Assembly: GCA_964430335.1 (NCBI GenBank) | Contig: CAYSEN010000002.1 | Location: forward strand, 1 to 64,000 | Source: SIBU01 sp964430335 | GTDB lineage: Bacteria > Patescibacteriota > Minisyncoccia > Phycocordibacterales > SIBU01 | Reading direction: 5' to 3' | DNA length: 64,000 nt | In this document: positions 34,532-43,049 of the stretch, piece after piece | How the letters are laid out: every line of letters begins with the position of its first letter | Numbering within the stretch: position 1 is the first letter of the stretch | The notes under the pieces: model-generated | Told to the model about the DNA's origin: nothing | The model's database searches: none | The model's input: the letters and a program-made list of their open reading frames with translations, nothing else | Translations under genes and position numbers: made by a program

Positions 34532-36422
34532 AAAACAAAGAGTGGTTCAAATCGGTAAAAGATTTGTGGGTGATGGACACCCAGCTTTTATTATTGCTGA
34601 GGCCGGAATCAACCATAACGGCAAAATTGAGCTCGCTAGGAAACTTATAGATATTGCTGTTGAAGCTAAGGCCGATGCGGTCAAATTTCAAATGAGAGAT
34701 TTCAAGACTCTCTACACAGACACCGCTTTTAACAACACTAAAAACGAAGACATCGCTTCTCAATATTTATTATCGCTAATTCGCGAGTCTACTTTGAGTG
34801 AGAAAAATTTTACAGAACTTGCAAAATATGCCGAGAAGAAAGGTATCATGTTTCTATGTACTCCATGGGACAAAACTAGCGTGGATGCGTTAGAAAAACT
34901 AAACGTGCCAGCATACAAATTGGCATCAGCAGATTTAGTGAATCTAGAACTTATAGAATACATCGCTTCGAAAAAGAAACCCTTGATCATATCGACTGGA
35001 ATGTCGACTCTTGAGGAAATTGAAAATACCGTAAAGCATCTAAATAAAATTGGCGCTCAATATGTAATTCTCCACTGCAACAGCGCCTACCCTGCTGCTC
35101 CTAAAGATATAAATTTGAAATTCATGAAAACTCTTGAGGAGAAGTTTGACGCCATTGTTGGATACTCCGGACACGAACTAGGTCTCGCTATCAGTCTCGC
35201 TGCTGCAACCCTTGGAGCCAAAGTAATCGAAAGACATATCACAATCGATCGAACCATGACTGGTCCTGATCACGCTATTAGTCTTGAACCTACAGGTATC
35301 ATAAAATTGGTTCGCGACATTCGAAGAATTGAGGAAGCTATGCAAAGTGACAAAAAAATCGTCACTGCTGGAGAATTTATCAATAGAAAAATTTTGGGTA
35401 AAAGTCTCGTAGCAACAAGAGACATTAAAACTGGAGAAAAGATTACCAAAGAAATGGTAACCGCGAAAAGCCCTTCCAAAGGACTTTCTCCTCAGAAAAT
35501 TTACGATTTAGTTGGCCGAACATCCACCCGCGATATCAAAAAAGATGGCTATTTTACCGAAGAGGATTTGGGCAAGAAAAAAGAAGGGAGAAATTTCTCC
35601 TCAGATAAAAAATGGGGTCTTATCGTACGACCTCACGATTTCGAGGAAATGATTGAAGGACTTAATCCTACTTTTGCTGAATTTCATTTCAGTTCACATG
35701 ACCTAAATCACCCGCTTACTTTCAAGGATCATCCTGAACTTGAACTCGTTGCACACGCACCAGAACTTTGGGGCGATGAGCTTTTGGACTTTTGTTCAGA
35801 CGACACATCGGTTGTAAATTCATCTATAAAAAGAATAAATGACTTCCTTAATAAAGTGCGTGAAATGTCTAAGCATTTCAAAAAAAGTGATAAGACAAAA
35901 GTAGTTTTACACCCAGGAGGAATGAGTTACGAACAGTTCGTCACCGAATCTGAGCGCAAAAAAATGTACGCTCGTTTGGCCAAAGCACTCAAAAAACTAA
36001 ACCTAACAGGTATCGAATTACTTCTAGAAAACCTGCCTCCCTTCCCTTGGTATAAAGGTGGACAGTGGTTTTCAAACACCTTTATGGATGCAGAGGAGAT
36101 TTTTGAGTTTGCCAAAAAAGAAGGTTACTCACTCTGTTACGACAGTAGTCATGCACAACTATACTGTTCGTTTGCCAAAAAAGATCCGATTGAATTTTTC
36201 AAAACCATAAAACCTCTTGTAAAACACGTTCATGTTTCCGACGGAGTAGGTGTAGACGGTGAAGGTGTGCAGATTGGCGAAGGTGACGTGGCATGGGACA
36301 AACTAATGCCAGAAATCATAAAATCTAAGGTCACGATGACACCAGAAATCTGGATGGGTCATCAATATCAGGGCGAAGGTTTTCTAAAGGCACTTACTAA
36401 ACTAAAAGAGTTTGGACTATAA
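34518..36422 (+). CDS. NeuB-type synthase fused to a TIM-barrel (AP_endonuc_2-like) domain
   Basis: The 634-residue protein (start at ATG 34518; an in-frame start at 34488 would overlap WavE further) has two enzyme parts. Residues about 15-265 are a NeuB domain (AFIIAEAGINHNGKIELA, MFLCTPWD, KLASADLVN, IISTGMST, HCNSAYP, ERHITIDRTMTGPDH), which condenses a sugar with PEP. Residues about 275-345 form an SAF antifreeze-like domain (GKSLVATRDIKTGEKIT). From about 355 to 634 a TIM barrel like xylose isomerase/endonuclease IV follows (LVAHAPELWG, HPGGMSYEQF, LLLENLPP, CYDSSHAQ, HVHVSDG). Synthesis of a nonulosonic acid is likely; the second barrel may isomerise or epimerise its substrate. Confidence 0.88.
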   Translation: MEKNKKQRVVQIGKRFVGDGHPAFIIAEAGINHNGKIELARKLIDIAVEAKADAVKFQMRDFKTLYTDTAFNNTKNEDIASQYLLSLIRESTLSEKNFTELAKYAEKKGIMFLCTPWDKTSVDALEKLNVPAYKLASADLVNLELIEYIASKKKPLIISTGMSTLEEIENTVKHLNKIGAQYVILHCNSAYPAAPKDINLKFMKTLEEKFDAIVGYSGHELGLAISLAAATLGAKVIERHITIDRTMTGPDHAISLEPTGIIKLVRDIRRIEEAMQSDKKIVTAGEFINRKILGKSLVATRDIKTGEKITKEMVTAKSPSKGLSPQKIYDLVGRTSTRDIKKDGYFTEEDLGKKKEGRNFSSDKKWGLIVRPHDFEEMIEGLNPTFAEFHFSSHDLNHPLTFKDHPELELVAHAPELWGDELLDFCSDDTSVVNSSIKRINDFLNKVREMSKHFKKSDKTKVVLHPGGMSYEQFVTESERKKMYARLAKALKKLNLTGIELLLENLPPFPWYKGGQWFSNTFMDAEEIFEFAKKEGYSLCYDSSHAQLYCSFAKKDPIEFFKTIKPLVKHVHVSDGVGVDGEGVQIGEGDVAWDKLMPEIIKSKVTMTPEIWMGHQYQGEGFLKALTKLKEFGL

Positions 36423-36432
36423 TATTATTCTT

Positions 36433-37302
36433 ATGAGAAATAAGATTAAGAAAATTCCGGTACTGGGAAGCGCTTTGGTAAAAGCAGGAAATCTGAGAAG
36501 AACAGTGGTTGGAAAATATGAATCTTGGAAATTCTACCAAAAATATAAAAATTATCTTCAAAAAAATTCCTCACTAAAGGATTCACTCAAGGGAGAAACT
36601 GTTTTTATTCTCGCCACTGGCCCATCAATCAAAAAGCAAAACCTTAAAATTTTAGCTGGTAAAAACTGTTTCAGTGTCAGCAATTTTTTCGTACACGAGG
36701 ATTTTAAATTTTTAAGTCCGAAATTTCACTTTTTCGCCGCCTCACATGACCCGATTACCGGCGAGCAGTACTGGAGCTGGTTACGTGATGCAGAAACCCA
36801 TTTCCCAGAAAAATTAAACGTAGTTCTTTCAGTAGACAGCGCCCTTGAGTACATACTAAAAATTTTTCCTAAACAAAACGTCTTTCATTATATAGTTGGA
36901 AACAAAAAAATTACCCCCAATCCTGATTTAGATCTGACTAAGGTTTTGCCAAGAATACAAGGTATCACCCACTTGGCTCTTTATTGGGCAATGTACATGG
37001 GGGCGAAAAAGATTTATCTCTTAGGTTGTGATCATGACCGAATATTACACGTAGGAACAAGTACACATTTCTACGAACAGAATCAACATGCGATGGTCAG
37101 AAAAGGTTACAATGAATGGAGTTACGGAACAGAAAGTATGCAGGACAGATTTAAAGCCCACTACGAACTCTGGCAAAAGTACAAGGAAATAAAAGAATAC
37201 GCTGACAAAAGAGGTATAGAGATTTGGAACAGCACACCGGGAAGTTTACTAGATATTTTCCCTAGAAAAGAATTAGAAGACGCGGTTAATGAAACAAAAT
37301 AA
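36433..37302 (+). CDS. DUF115/GT42-like protein, possible sialyltransferase
   Basis: The 289-residue protein (ATG at 36433; the longer frame starts at a TTG) has a Rossmann-like order resembling GT42 (Cst-II) and DUF115 proteins: FILATGPSIKKQ, CFSVSNFFVHEDF, LALYWAMYMGAKKIYLLGCD, then a Hfy segment and WNSTPGSLLDIFPR. GT42 enzymes move sialic acid from CMP-Neu5Ac, so a CMP-nonulosonate transferase next to a NeuB-type synthase is attractive. DUF115 proteins with other roles (flagellin glycosylation, MptE-like) are the alternative; I cannot decide from sequence. Confidence 0.6.
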   Translation: MRNKIKKIPVLGSALVKAGNLRRTVVGKYESWKFYQKYKNYLQKNSSLKDSLKGETVFILATGPSIKKQNLKILAGKNCFSVSNFFVHEDFKFLSPKFHFFAASHDPITGEQYWSWLRDAETHFPEKLNVVLSVDSALEYILKIFPKQNVFHYIVGNKKITPNPDLDLTKVLPRIQGITHLALYWAMYMGAKKIYLLGCDHDRILHVGTSTHFYEQNQHAMVRKGYNEWSYGTESMQDRFKAHYELWQKYKEIKEYADKRGIEIWNSTPGSLLDIFPRKELEDAVNETK

Positions 37303-38039
37303 TGGACCCAAAATTTGCAACATTAAAATTATCAAGTTTAGCTAAAAAAATTCCTGAACCGATTAAAAAAGTTTTGAGATTTTTTAAACTTCATGAAGTC
37401 TTAGCTTTTTTGGCGAATAAGTACACCGCAGAATGGCGCTTCCAAGTTGAATGGGCAGAAGAATTCAAGAAGCCGGAAAACCAGGAAAAGGTTTTAGAGT
37501 ATTGGAAAAAATACAGATATTTGGATGACATAAAAAATATCTGTAAATTTAACAGTTCGTCTAAAGTCCTTGATGTGGGATGTGGTATCAGTACCGTACT
37601 TCATTTCGTAGAAGGCGAAAGACACGGCATAGATCCAATCGCAGAAGAATATAAAAAACTTTATCAGTATCCAAACGGAATAAAAATCGAAAAAGCTCTA
37701 GGTGAAAAAATCCCCTTCTCAGACGAATATTTTAGTGTTGTATTCTGTACCAATGTGCTCGACCATGTTACAAGTCCCGAGCAAACACTAAGTGAAATTC
37801 ATCGAGTACTTAAGAGAAGTGGTTATTTTGTTTTGACTGTAGAAGTATTTACCGAAGCAATAAAAAGAGATCACGCACACCCACACAGCCTAACCAACGA
37901 CCATCTAAGAGACCTGTTGAAATCTAAATTTAAAATTATTTTTGAGAAACAATCTCCTTGGATTGGTATGAGAAACTACGTCGAAGGCAAAAAAGGTACA
38001 GACAACAAGGAATTAATTTTTGTTTTAGAAAAAATCTAA
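37302..38039 (+). CDS. Class I SAM methyltransferase
   Basis: The 245-residue protein carries a SAM-binding core (VLDVGCGISTVLHF, GEKIPFSDEYFSVVFCTNV, LKRSGYFVLTVEV). It overlaps the preceding stop by one base (TAATG) and leads into the two-domain gene at 38044, so it belongs to the same coupled set. A sugar or lipid O-methyltransferase is likely; the acceptor is unknown. Confidence 0.85.
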   Translation: MDPKFATLKLSSLAKKIPEPIKKVLRFFKLHEVLAFLANKYTAEWRFQVEWAEEFKKPENQEKVLEYWKKYRYLDDIKNICKFNSSSKVLDVGCGISTVLHFVEGERHGIDPIAEEYKKLYQYPNGIKIEKALGEKIPFSDEYFSVVFCTNVLDHVTSPEQTLSEIHRVLKRSGYFVLTVEVFTEAIKRDHAHPHSLTNDHLRDLLKSKFKIIFEKQSPWIGMRNYVEGKKGTDNKELIFVLEKI

Positions 38040-38043
38040 CTCA

Positions 38044-39828
38044 ATGAAGTTATTTTGCCAAAAATGTAAGAATGAGCTCGATTCACAAAAAAATCGTTGC
38101 AACTCATGCAACACCACTTTTGCGTTTAACGAAAATTACATTGATTACGAACCTGCGAACAATTTTTACTGGGGTGAGATAGAAAAAACTGACATGGAGA
38201 GCCTGATAAAGCTCTCTAAAAACGAAGGTTACAAAAAAGCCTGCTTTAAATTTTTCAAAACCTACAAAAGAAAAAGTCTTTTCACCTACATTCTTTCAAA
38301 AAAGGATCGTATTTCTTTTTTGAATTTTGTATATAGCAAAAAGCATAGCGGTAGAGCGCTCGACCTTGGTAGTGGCTTTGGCACTATTCCCCAGGGAATG
38401 TCCGAGCTTTTTGATGAGGTCTATTCGATTGAAAACATAAAGGAGCGGGTTGAATTTCAATCAATCATAAAATCTCAAGACAATATAAATAATTGGCAGA
38501 TTATTAAAGGCGATATAAGGTCACTTCCTTTTCCTGATAATTATTTTGATTTTGTTTCAGTAAATGGTGTACTCGAGTGGATCGGAATCTCTGACCCAAA
38601 AAAGAATCCTCGAGTTTCTCAATTAGAATTTTTATCAGAGATAAAAAGAGTTTTGAAACCAGACGGTGTTTGTTATGTCGGTATCGAAAATCGCATAGGT
38701 AGACAATATTTTCGTGGGGCGAAAGATCACAGCGGACTTCCCTTCACCTCTTTGGTGCCTAGATTTGTCGCCAGCATTATTTGCAATATAAAACAAAAAG
38801 GCGGTTTGTTTTTTCACGATGCTCAAAAAACAAGTAGTGGTTATCTGACTTACACATACTCACTCTCAGGATACAAAAAACTCCTAAAAGACATCGGTGT
38901 AAATAATTTCAGAATTTTTCATACCAGCTTTTCATATAACCAAGCCTATGCAGGACTCGATGATGTGAATGTTAAACATGTTCATAAAAACCGAAAGATT
39001 ATTTCGCGACACCTAACCCAATTTAAGTACGGTTTCTTTCCCGTTCTTTCTAAATTCTTTTCACAGCTTTCTCCTAATTTTCTTATTTACTTCAGAAAAA
39101 ACGACGAGCCTATAATTTCTGATTTAGAGAAAAACATTTCTGAAAATTCCCCTCTTTATATTTACAAAGGATTCAATAGTCTTTCCGCCTTTTCAATTAC
39201 GGAAAATAAATTTTATAAAGCCATTTCAATCGATTCCTGTTCAGAAATAAAAAAAGAAAATTTAATTGACGGGCTTCATCCAGAAAAAATTAATGAAAAA
39301 ATTTTCTCTGGTGTTTTAGAATTAGTGAAAAATAAATACTACGTTTCCCCTACTAGAGACTCACAAAAATTTACTCAAATCTTAAACATCGCTCTGGCTC
39401 TAGCAAAAAAATACGAATTAGATATTAGCGTCACAGAAAACTATCTTAAAAACTTAGCCAAATACGAAAACGAACCAATATTTTCCAAAACCCATGGTGA
39501 TCTTTGGCGGGAAAATATAATCATCGACAAGAATGGTAAAATAGACTTAATAGATGAAGAGAATGATGAATTCGGTTTAATTCCGATTGAGATTAGCCGA
39601 TTTACCAGCTCGATTGTAGGTTATGGTGACAATTCTTCAAATCAGTACCAAAACCTTGTTAAAACCGCTATAAATGCTCTAAAACCCCTAAAAATGAGTG
39701 AAAATCTCATAAAAGATTTCTACATCCTTTCTCTATTTTATGAACTAAAAAGACGCGATTTTGATGCAGGTGTACCAAGAATGGAGCTCTTCACTTTTGT
39801 AAAATTTATTGAGAATTCGTTAAAATAA
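38044..39828 (+). CDS. Methyltransferase-APH-like kinase fusion
   Basis: The 594-residue protein joins two enzymes. After a CxxC...CxxC zinc ribbon (residues 4-23), residues about 95-260 form a SAM methyltransferase (ALDLGSGFGTIPQG, GDIRSLPFPDNYFDFVSVNG, LKPDGVCYVGIEN). The C-terminal part, from about 370, ends in an aminoglycoside-phosphotransferase/choline-kinase-like loop: THGDLWRENIIIDKNGKID with a following DEE, giving HGDxxxxN and an acidic metal site. I infer one protein that methylates and phosphorylates related parts of a glycan or lipid carrier. The kinase N-lobe is poorly recognisable. Confidence 0.75.
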   Translation: MKLFCQKCKNELDSQKNRCNSCNTTFAFNENYIDYEPANNFYWGEIEKTDMESLIKLSKNEGYKKACFKFFKTYKRKSLFTYILSKKDRISFLNFVYSKKHSGRALDLGSGFGTIPQGMSELFDEVYSIENIKERVEFQSIIKSQDNINNWQIIKGDIRSLPFPDNYFDFVSVNGVLEWIGISDPKKNPRVSQLEFLSEIKRVLKPDGVCYVGIENRIGRQYFRGAKDHSGLPFTSLVPRFVASIICNIKQKGGLFFHDAQKTSSGYLTYTYSLSGYKKLLKDIGVNNFRIFHTSFSYNQAYAGLDDVNVKHVHKNRKIISRHLTQFKYGFFPVLSKFFSQLSPNFLIYFRKNDEPIISDLEKNISENSPLYIYKGFNSLSAFSITENKFYKAISIDSCSEIKKENLIDGLHPEKINEKIFSGVLELVKNKYYVSPTRDSQKFTQILNIALALAKKYELDISVTENYLKNLAKYENEPIFSKTHGDLWRENIIIDKNGKIDLIDEENDEFGLIPIEISRFTSSIVGYGDNSSNQYQNLVKTAINALKPLKMSENLIKDFYILSLFYELKRRDFDAGVPRMELFTFVKFIENSLK

Positions 39829-39832
39829 ATTT

Positions 39833-41074
39833 GTGAACATATTAGAAATTAACACAATGGATATTGAAGGCGGAGCGGCCAAGGTTGCGTGGCGTCTTAA
39901 GACTTATCTTGAAAAATCAAGCAATCAAGTATCTATGTTCGTTAAACATAAATACTCAAATGACAAAAATGTTTATGAAATAAATAGCCTTAACTCCATT
40001 TCGAATTTCTTTCTGAAAATATGCGGAAAGGATATTTGGAGTGCACTTCAAAACAAATTTCGTCCTTTACTTGCAAACGATGTTGAATTTTTTGGGACAG
40101 ATAAAATTCTAAATACAACTCAATTTAAAAATGCTGATGTTGTACATTGTCATAATTTACACGGTCAATATTTTGATATAAAGACCCTAGAAAAAATGAG
40201 TGCAAAAAAACCTATAATATGGACCCTTCATGACATGTGGTCACTGACACCACATTGTGCTCACACAACATCGGATAAAGTCGTAGATGGCTTTTTTACT
40301 TGCAACTCCTTGAGTGATTACCAAGACATAGCGTGGGACAACAGCAAACATCTTTCTTCTGTAAAAAAAGAAACCTATAAGAATTCAAAATTTGAAATAG
40401 TAGTACCGTGTTTGTGGCTAAAAGAAAAAGTTGAAAAAAGCGCATTAGCTCAGAAAAATATTCACGTTATTCCAAATGGAATCGATACTTCAATTTTTAA
40501 ATCAGGGGACAAAATACAAGCAAGAATGGAACTTGGTTTACCAAAAGATAAAAAAATTATGCTTTTCGCCGCGAACGGTGGACTGGAAAATATTGATAAG
40601 GGTGGTGATTTAGTAAAGGAGATTGCCCAAAAATTCCAAAACGACAAGAATGTTATTTTTCTTGTAATCGGAGAAAATTCTGAAAGGATTGATAAAAACT
40701 GTATCTTTTTTAAATACGAAAAGGATGAAAGCAAAATGGCAAAATATTACTGCGCTTCTGACCTACTACTATTCCCTTCTAAAGCCGAGACTCTACCTTT
40801 ATCCATACTAGAGTCGATGAGTTGTGGCACCCCAGCTATATGTTCAAATGTTGGTGGAATATCTGAAATCATAGATCACAGGCAAAATGGATTCTTGATG
40901 ACCGAAAGAAGTGACGAACAAATCTCAGCTGGAATAAAATGGTTTTTTGATCAAGATACTAATTCAAGAAAAGCTGTGATCGAAAGAGGTGCGGAAAAAA
41001 TTCAGAAAAATTTTAGTATAGAATCGATGATTGATGGGTACATGAAGCTGTATAGTGAGATAATTAGAAAATAA
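39833..41074 (+). CDS. GT4-family glycosyltransferase
   Basis: The 413-residue protein starts at a GTG (39833). It has a GT-B fold with VHCHNLHGQYF in the N-terminal domain, HDMWSLTPHCAH as in WcaL/WbaZ-like enzymes, and the donor-site FPSKAETLPLSILESMSCGTP in the C-terminal domain. It transfers a sugar to the growing glycan in the cytoplasm. Donor and acceptor are unknown. It is followed two bases later by the GT11 gene. Confidence 0.88.
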   Translation: MNILEINTMDIEGGAAKVAWRLKTYLEKSSNQVSMFVKHKYSNDKNVYEINSLNSISNFFLKICGKDIWSALQNKFRPLLANDVEFFGTDKILNTTQFKNADVVHCHNLHGQYFDIKTLEKMSAKKPIIWTLHDMWSLTPHCAHTTSDKVVDGFFTCNSLSDYQDIAWDNSKHLSSVKKETYKNSKFEIVVPCLWLKEKVEKSALAQKNIHVIPNGIDTSIFKSGDKIQARMELGLPKDKKIMLFAANGGLENIDKGGDLVKEIAQKFQNDKNVIFLVIGENSERIDKNCIFFKYEKDESKMAKYYCASDLLLFPSKAETLPLSILESMSCGTPAICSNVGGISEIIDHRQNGFLMTERSDEQISAGIKWFFDQDTNSRKAVIERGAEKIQKNFSIESMIDGYMKLYSEIIRK

Positions 41075-41075
41075 G

Positions 41076-41933
41076 ATGATAATTGTTAAGATTCAGGGAG
41101 GTTTAGGTAATCAAATGTTTCAGTATGCACTGGGGCGTAATCTTTCTCTGATTCATAATGCTGAATGCAAAATCGACACCTCTTACCTACAAAAACCTAA
41201 TCAGAGTAGTCGAATTTTTAGACTCAGTGGATACGATATAAAGGCTAGCGAGGCCACAAAGGTGGAAATAAATTCATATTGCTCTAATTTACAAAAGTTC
41301 CTAGATAAATTTAGACCTGAAAAAAACAGGAAAAGGATTAAAGAGGAGGGTGCTTTTTTTGATTCTGAGATATTGAAAATTTCATCTGGTTATTTTGATG
41401 GACACTGGAATAGCGAAAAATATTTTGAAAAGAATGCTGAAATAATAAGAAAGGATTTTCAACTAAAATCTCCTCTTAGTGGTATTGCAGAGAATGTCGC
41501 AAGAGAAATCACTAGTCAGGAAAATTCAGTAAGTATTCACGTTCGAAGAGGAGATTATGTAAACATACAAAAAATTGCAAACGTACATGGAGCACTCTCA
41601 CTCTCCTACTACAGTCGTGCCATAAGTAAGATTCAGGAATCAGTAAAAAATCCTCATTTTTTTGTTTTTTCTGATGATATTGAATGGACTAAGGAAAATT
41701 TTCCAAAAAATGTAGAAATTACGTTTGTGTCCAATCCCAAAATCGAAGATTATGAGGAAATGCACCTGATGAGCATGTGTAAACACAATATTATTGCCAA
41801 CTCAACTTTCAGCTGGTGGGCTTCATGGTTAAACCAAAACCCAAATAAAATTGTAATTTCACCAAAAAATTGGTTTGTAGATCAAAACCGAAAAACTGAC
41901 TTGTTAAATTCTTCTTGGATTCAGCCCTTATGA
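41076..41933 (+). CDS. GT11 alpha-1,2-fucosyltransferase
   Basis: The 285-residue protein is a full GT11 enzyme: IIVKIQGGLGNQMFQYALGR at the N-terminus, SIHVRRGDYV as the donor-binding motif, FFVFSDDIEW and ANSTFSWWASWLN at the C-terminus. GT11 enzymes transfer L-fucose from GDP-fucose in alpha-1,2 linkage, as in H-type glycans. It works with Gmd, Fcl and the GT10 enzyme. Together they give two fucosyltransferase families in one locus. The stop is TGA. Confidence 0.94.
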   Translation: MIIVKIQGGLGNQMFQYALGRNLSLIHNAECKIDTSYLQKPNQSSRIFRLSGYDIKASEATKVEINSYCSNLQKFLDKFRPEKNRKRIKEEGAFFDSEILKISSGYFDGHWNSEKYFEKNAEIIRKDFQLKSPLSGIAENVAREITSQENSVSIHVRRGDYVNIQKIANVHGALSLSYYSRAISKIQESVKNPHFFVFSDDIEWTKENFPKNVEITFVSNPKIEDYEEMHLMSMCKHNIIANSTFSWWASWLNQNPNKIVISPKNWFVDQNRKTDLLNSSWIQPL

Positions 41934-41955
41934 ACTCTATAACCTTACAAACATT

Positions 41956-42987
41956 ATGAACCCCAAGATTTCCGTCATCATGCCAGCGTACAACGCCGGC
42001 AAATATATTAAGGACGCCATAGACAGTGTGGTCAATCAATCATTTAAAGATTGGGAACTTTTAGTTGTAAACGACGCTTCAAAAGACAATACACTGGAAA
42101 TCATAAAATCATTCACTGACCCGAGAATCAAATTAACTAATAATGAAATAAATCTCGGATCAATCCTTTCGAGGAACTTGGCCTTCGAAAAATCCAAAGG
42201 TGAATATATCGCAATACTAGACGCCGATGATACAGCGTTTCCAAACCGATTTTCTGAGCAAGTAAAATTTCTTGATAGCCATCCTGATTTTGGACTTGTT
42301 GCTTCCTGGACAAAAATCATTGACGAAAATGGTGTGCCGACTGGACAAATCGGCAAAGACAACACGAGACCAGAAGAAGCACCTATTAAACTTCTCTTCC
42401 ATAATTTTCTAGCATTCTCTTCTGTCATGATGCGAAAAAAAGCCATGCCAGGAGTACCGTTCACCGTCGGGTCTGTACCGGTAGAAGACGTAGATCTTTA
42501 TTGGAAAATGATTTACCAGTGGAAATTTTACACTCTTCCTAAAATTTTAATTTGCTATCGATCGCACGGCAAAGGTATTTCCAAAGTGCTCAACACTGAA
42601 AAGCAGAAAGTTATGGATAGTTTGATTCGTAATCAATTGAAGAAATTTGATCTCAATCCTTCAGAGGAAGAATTAAAAATTCACCGAAATAACTTTGGAC
42701 ACGGAGGTTCTGAACTAGAAAGTTTCCTTAGAGAACGAGAACTGTGGCTCCTCAAACTTTGCGAGAAAAATTCTGATAAAAAAATTCACCCGGAAAACCT
42801 GTTTAACAGAGTGGTAGCAGAAAAGTGGTTTGATAGTTGCAACTCCAACACAAGGCTTGGTCTTAAAATATGGAAAATTTATAATTCTAGCCCTCTTTCT
42901 AGAAACTTAGGAGGGGTTAAATATACGCCAAAATTGATCAAATTTGGATTAAAATGCCTAATTTCTAAAGACAAAATTCGATCATAA
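41956..42987 (+). CDS. GT2-family glycosyltransferase
   Basis: The 343-residue protein starts SVIMPAYNAGKYIKDAIDS and has the GT-A signature with ILDADDTAFP as the DxD metal site and VEDVDLYWKM as the ED motif. A C-terminal region of about 140 residues is family-specific. It transfers a sugar to a lipid-linked glycan in the cytoplasm. It closes the (+) block that starts at the nucleotidyltransferase operon. Confidence 0.9.
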   Translation: MNPKISVIMPAYNAGKYIKDAIDSVVNQSFKDWELLVVNDASKDNTLEIIKSFTDPRIKLTNNEINLGSILSRNLAFEKSKGEYIAILDADDTAFPNRFSEQVKFLDSHPDFGLVASWTKIIDENGVPTGQIGKDNTRPEEAPIKLLFHNFLAFSSVMMRKKAMPGVPFTVGSVPVEDVDLYWKMIYQWKFYTLPKILICYRSHGKGISKVLNTEKQKVMDSLIRNQLKKFDLNPSEEELKIHRNNFGHGGSELESFLRERELWLLKLCEKNSDKKIHPENLFNRVVAEKWFDSCNSNTRLGLKIWKIYNSSPLSRNLGGVKYTPKLIKFGLKCLISKDKIRS

Positions 42988-43000
42988 AAATCGGTTGCCT

Positions 43001-43028
43001 TTGGTCATTATATAAGCTAAAGTATAGG
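43001..43028 (+). promoter_or_regulatory. Candidate promoter of the C-methyltransferase gene
   Basis: TTGGTC and TATAGG are separated by 16 bases, 21 bases before the ATG at 43050. It fits a new transcription start after the GT2 gene. Confidence 0.35.
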
Positions 43029-43049
43029 CCTATTTACTTATAAAAAAAC

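Noticed and set aside
41931..41933. Possible use of TGA as glycine (code 25)
   Set aside because: TGA ends the GT11 gene and several others at the expected length, so the standard bacterial code is used.
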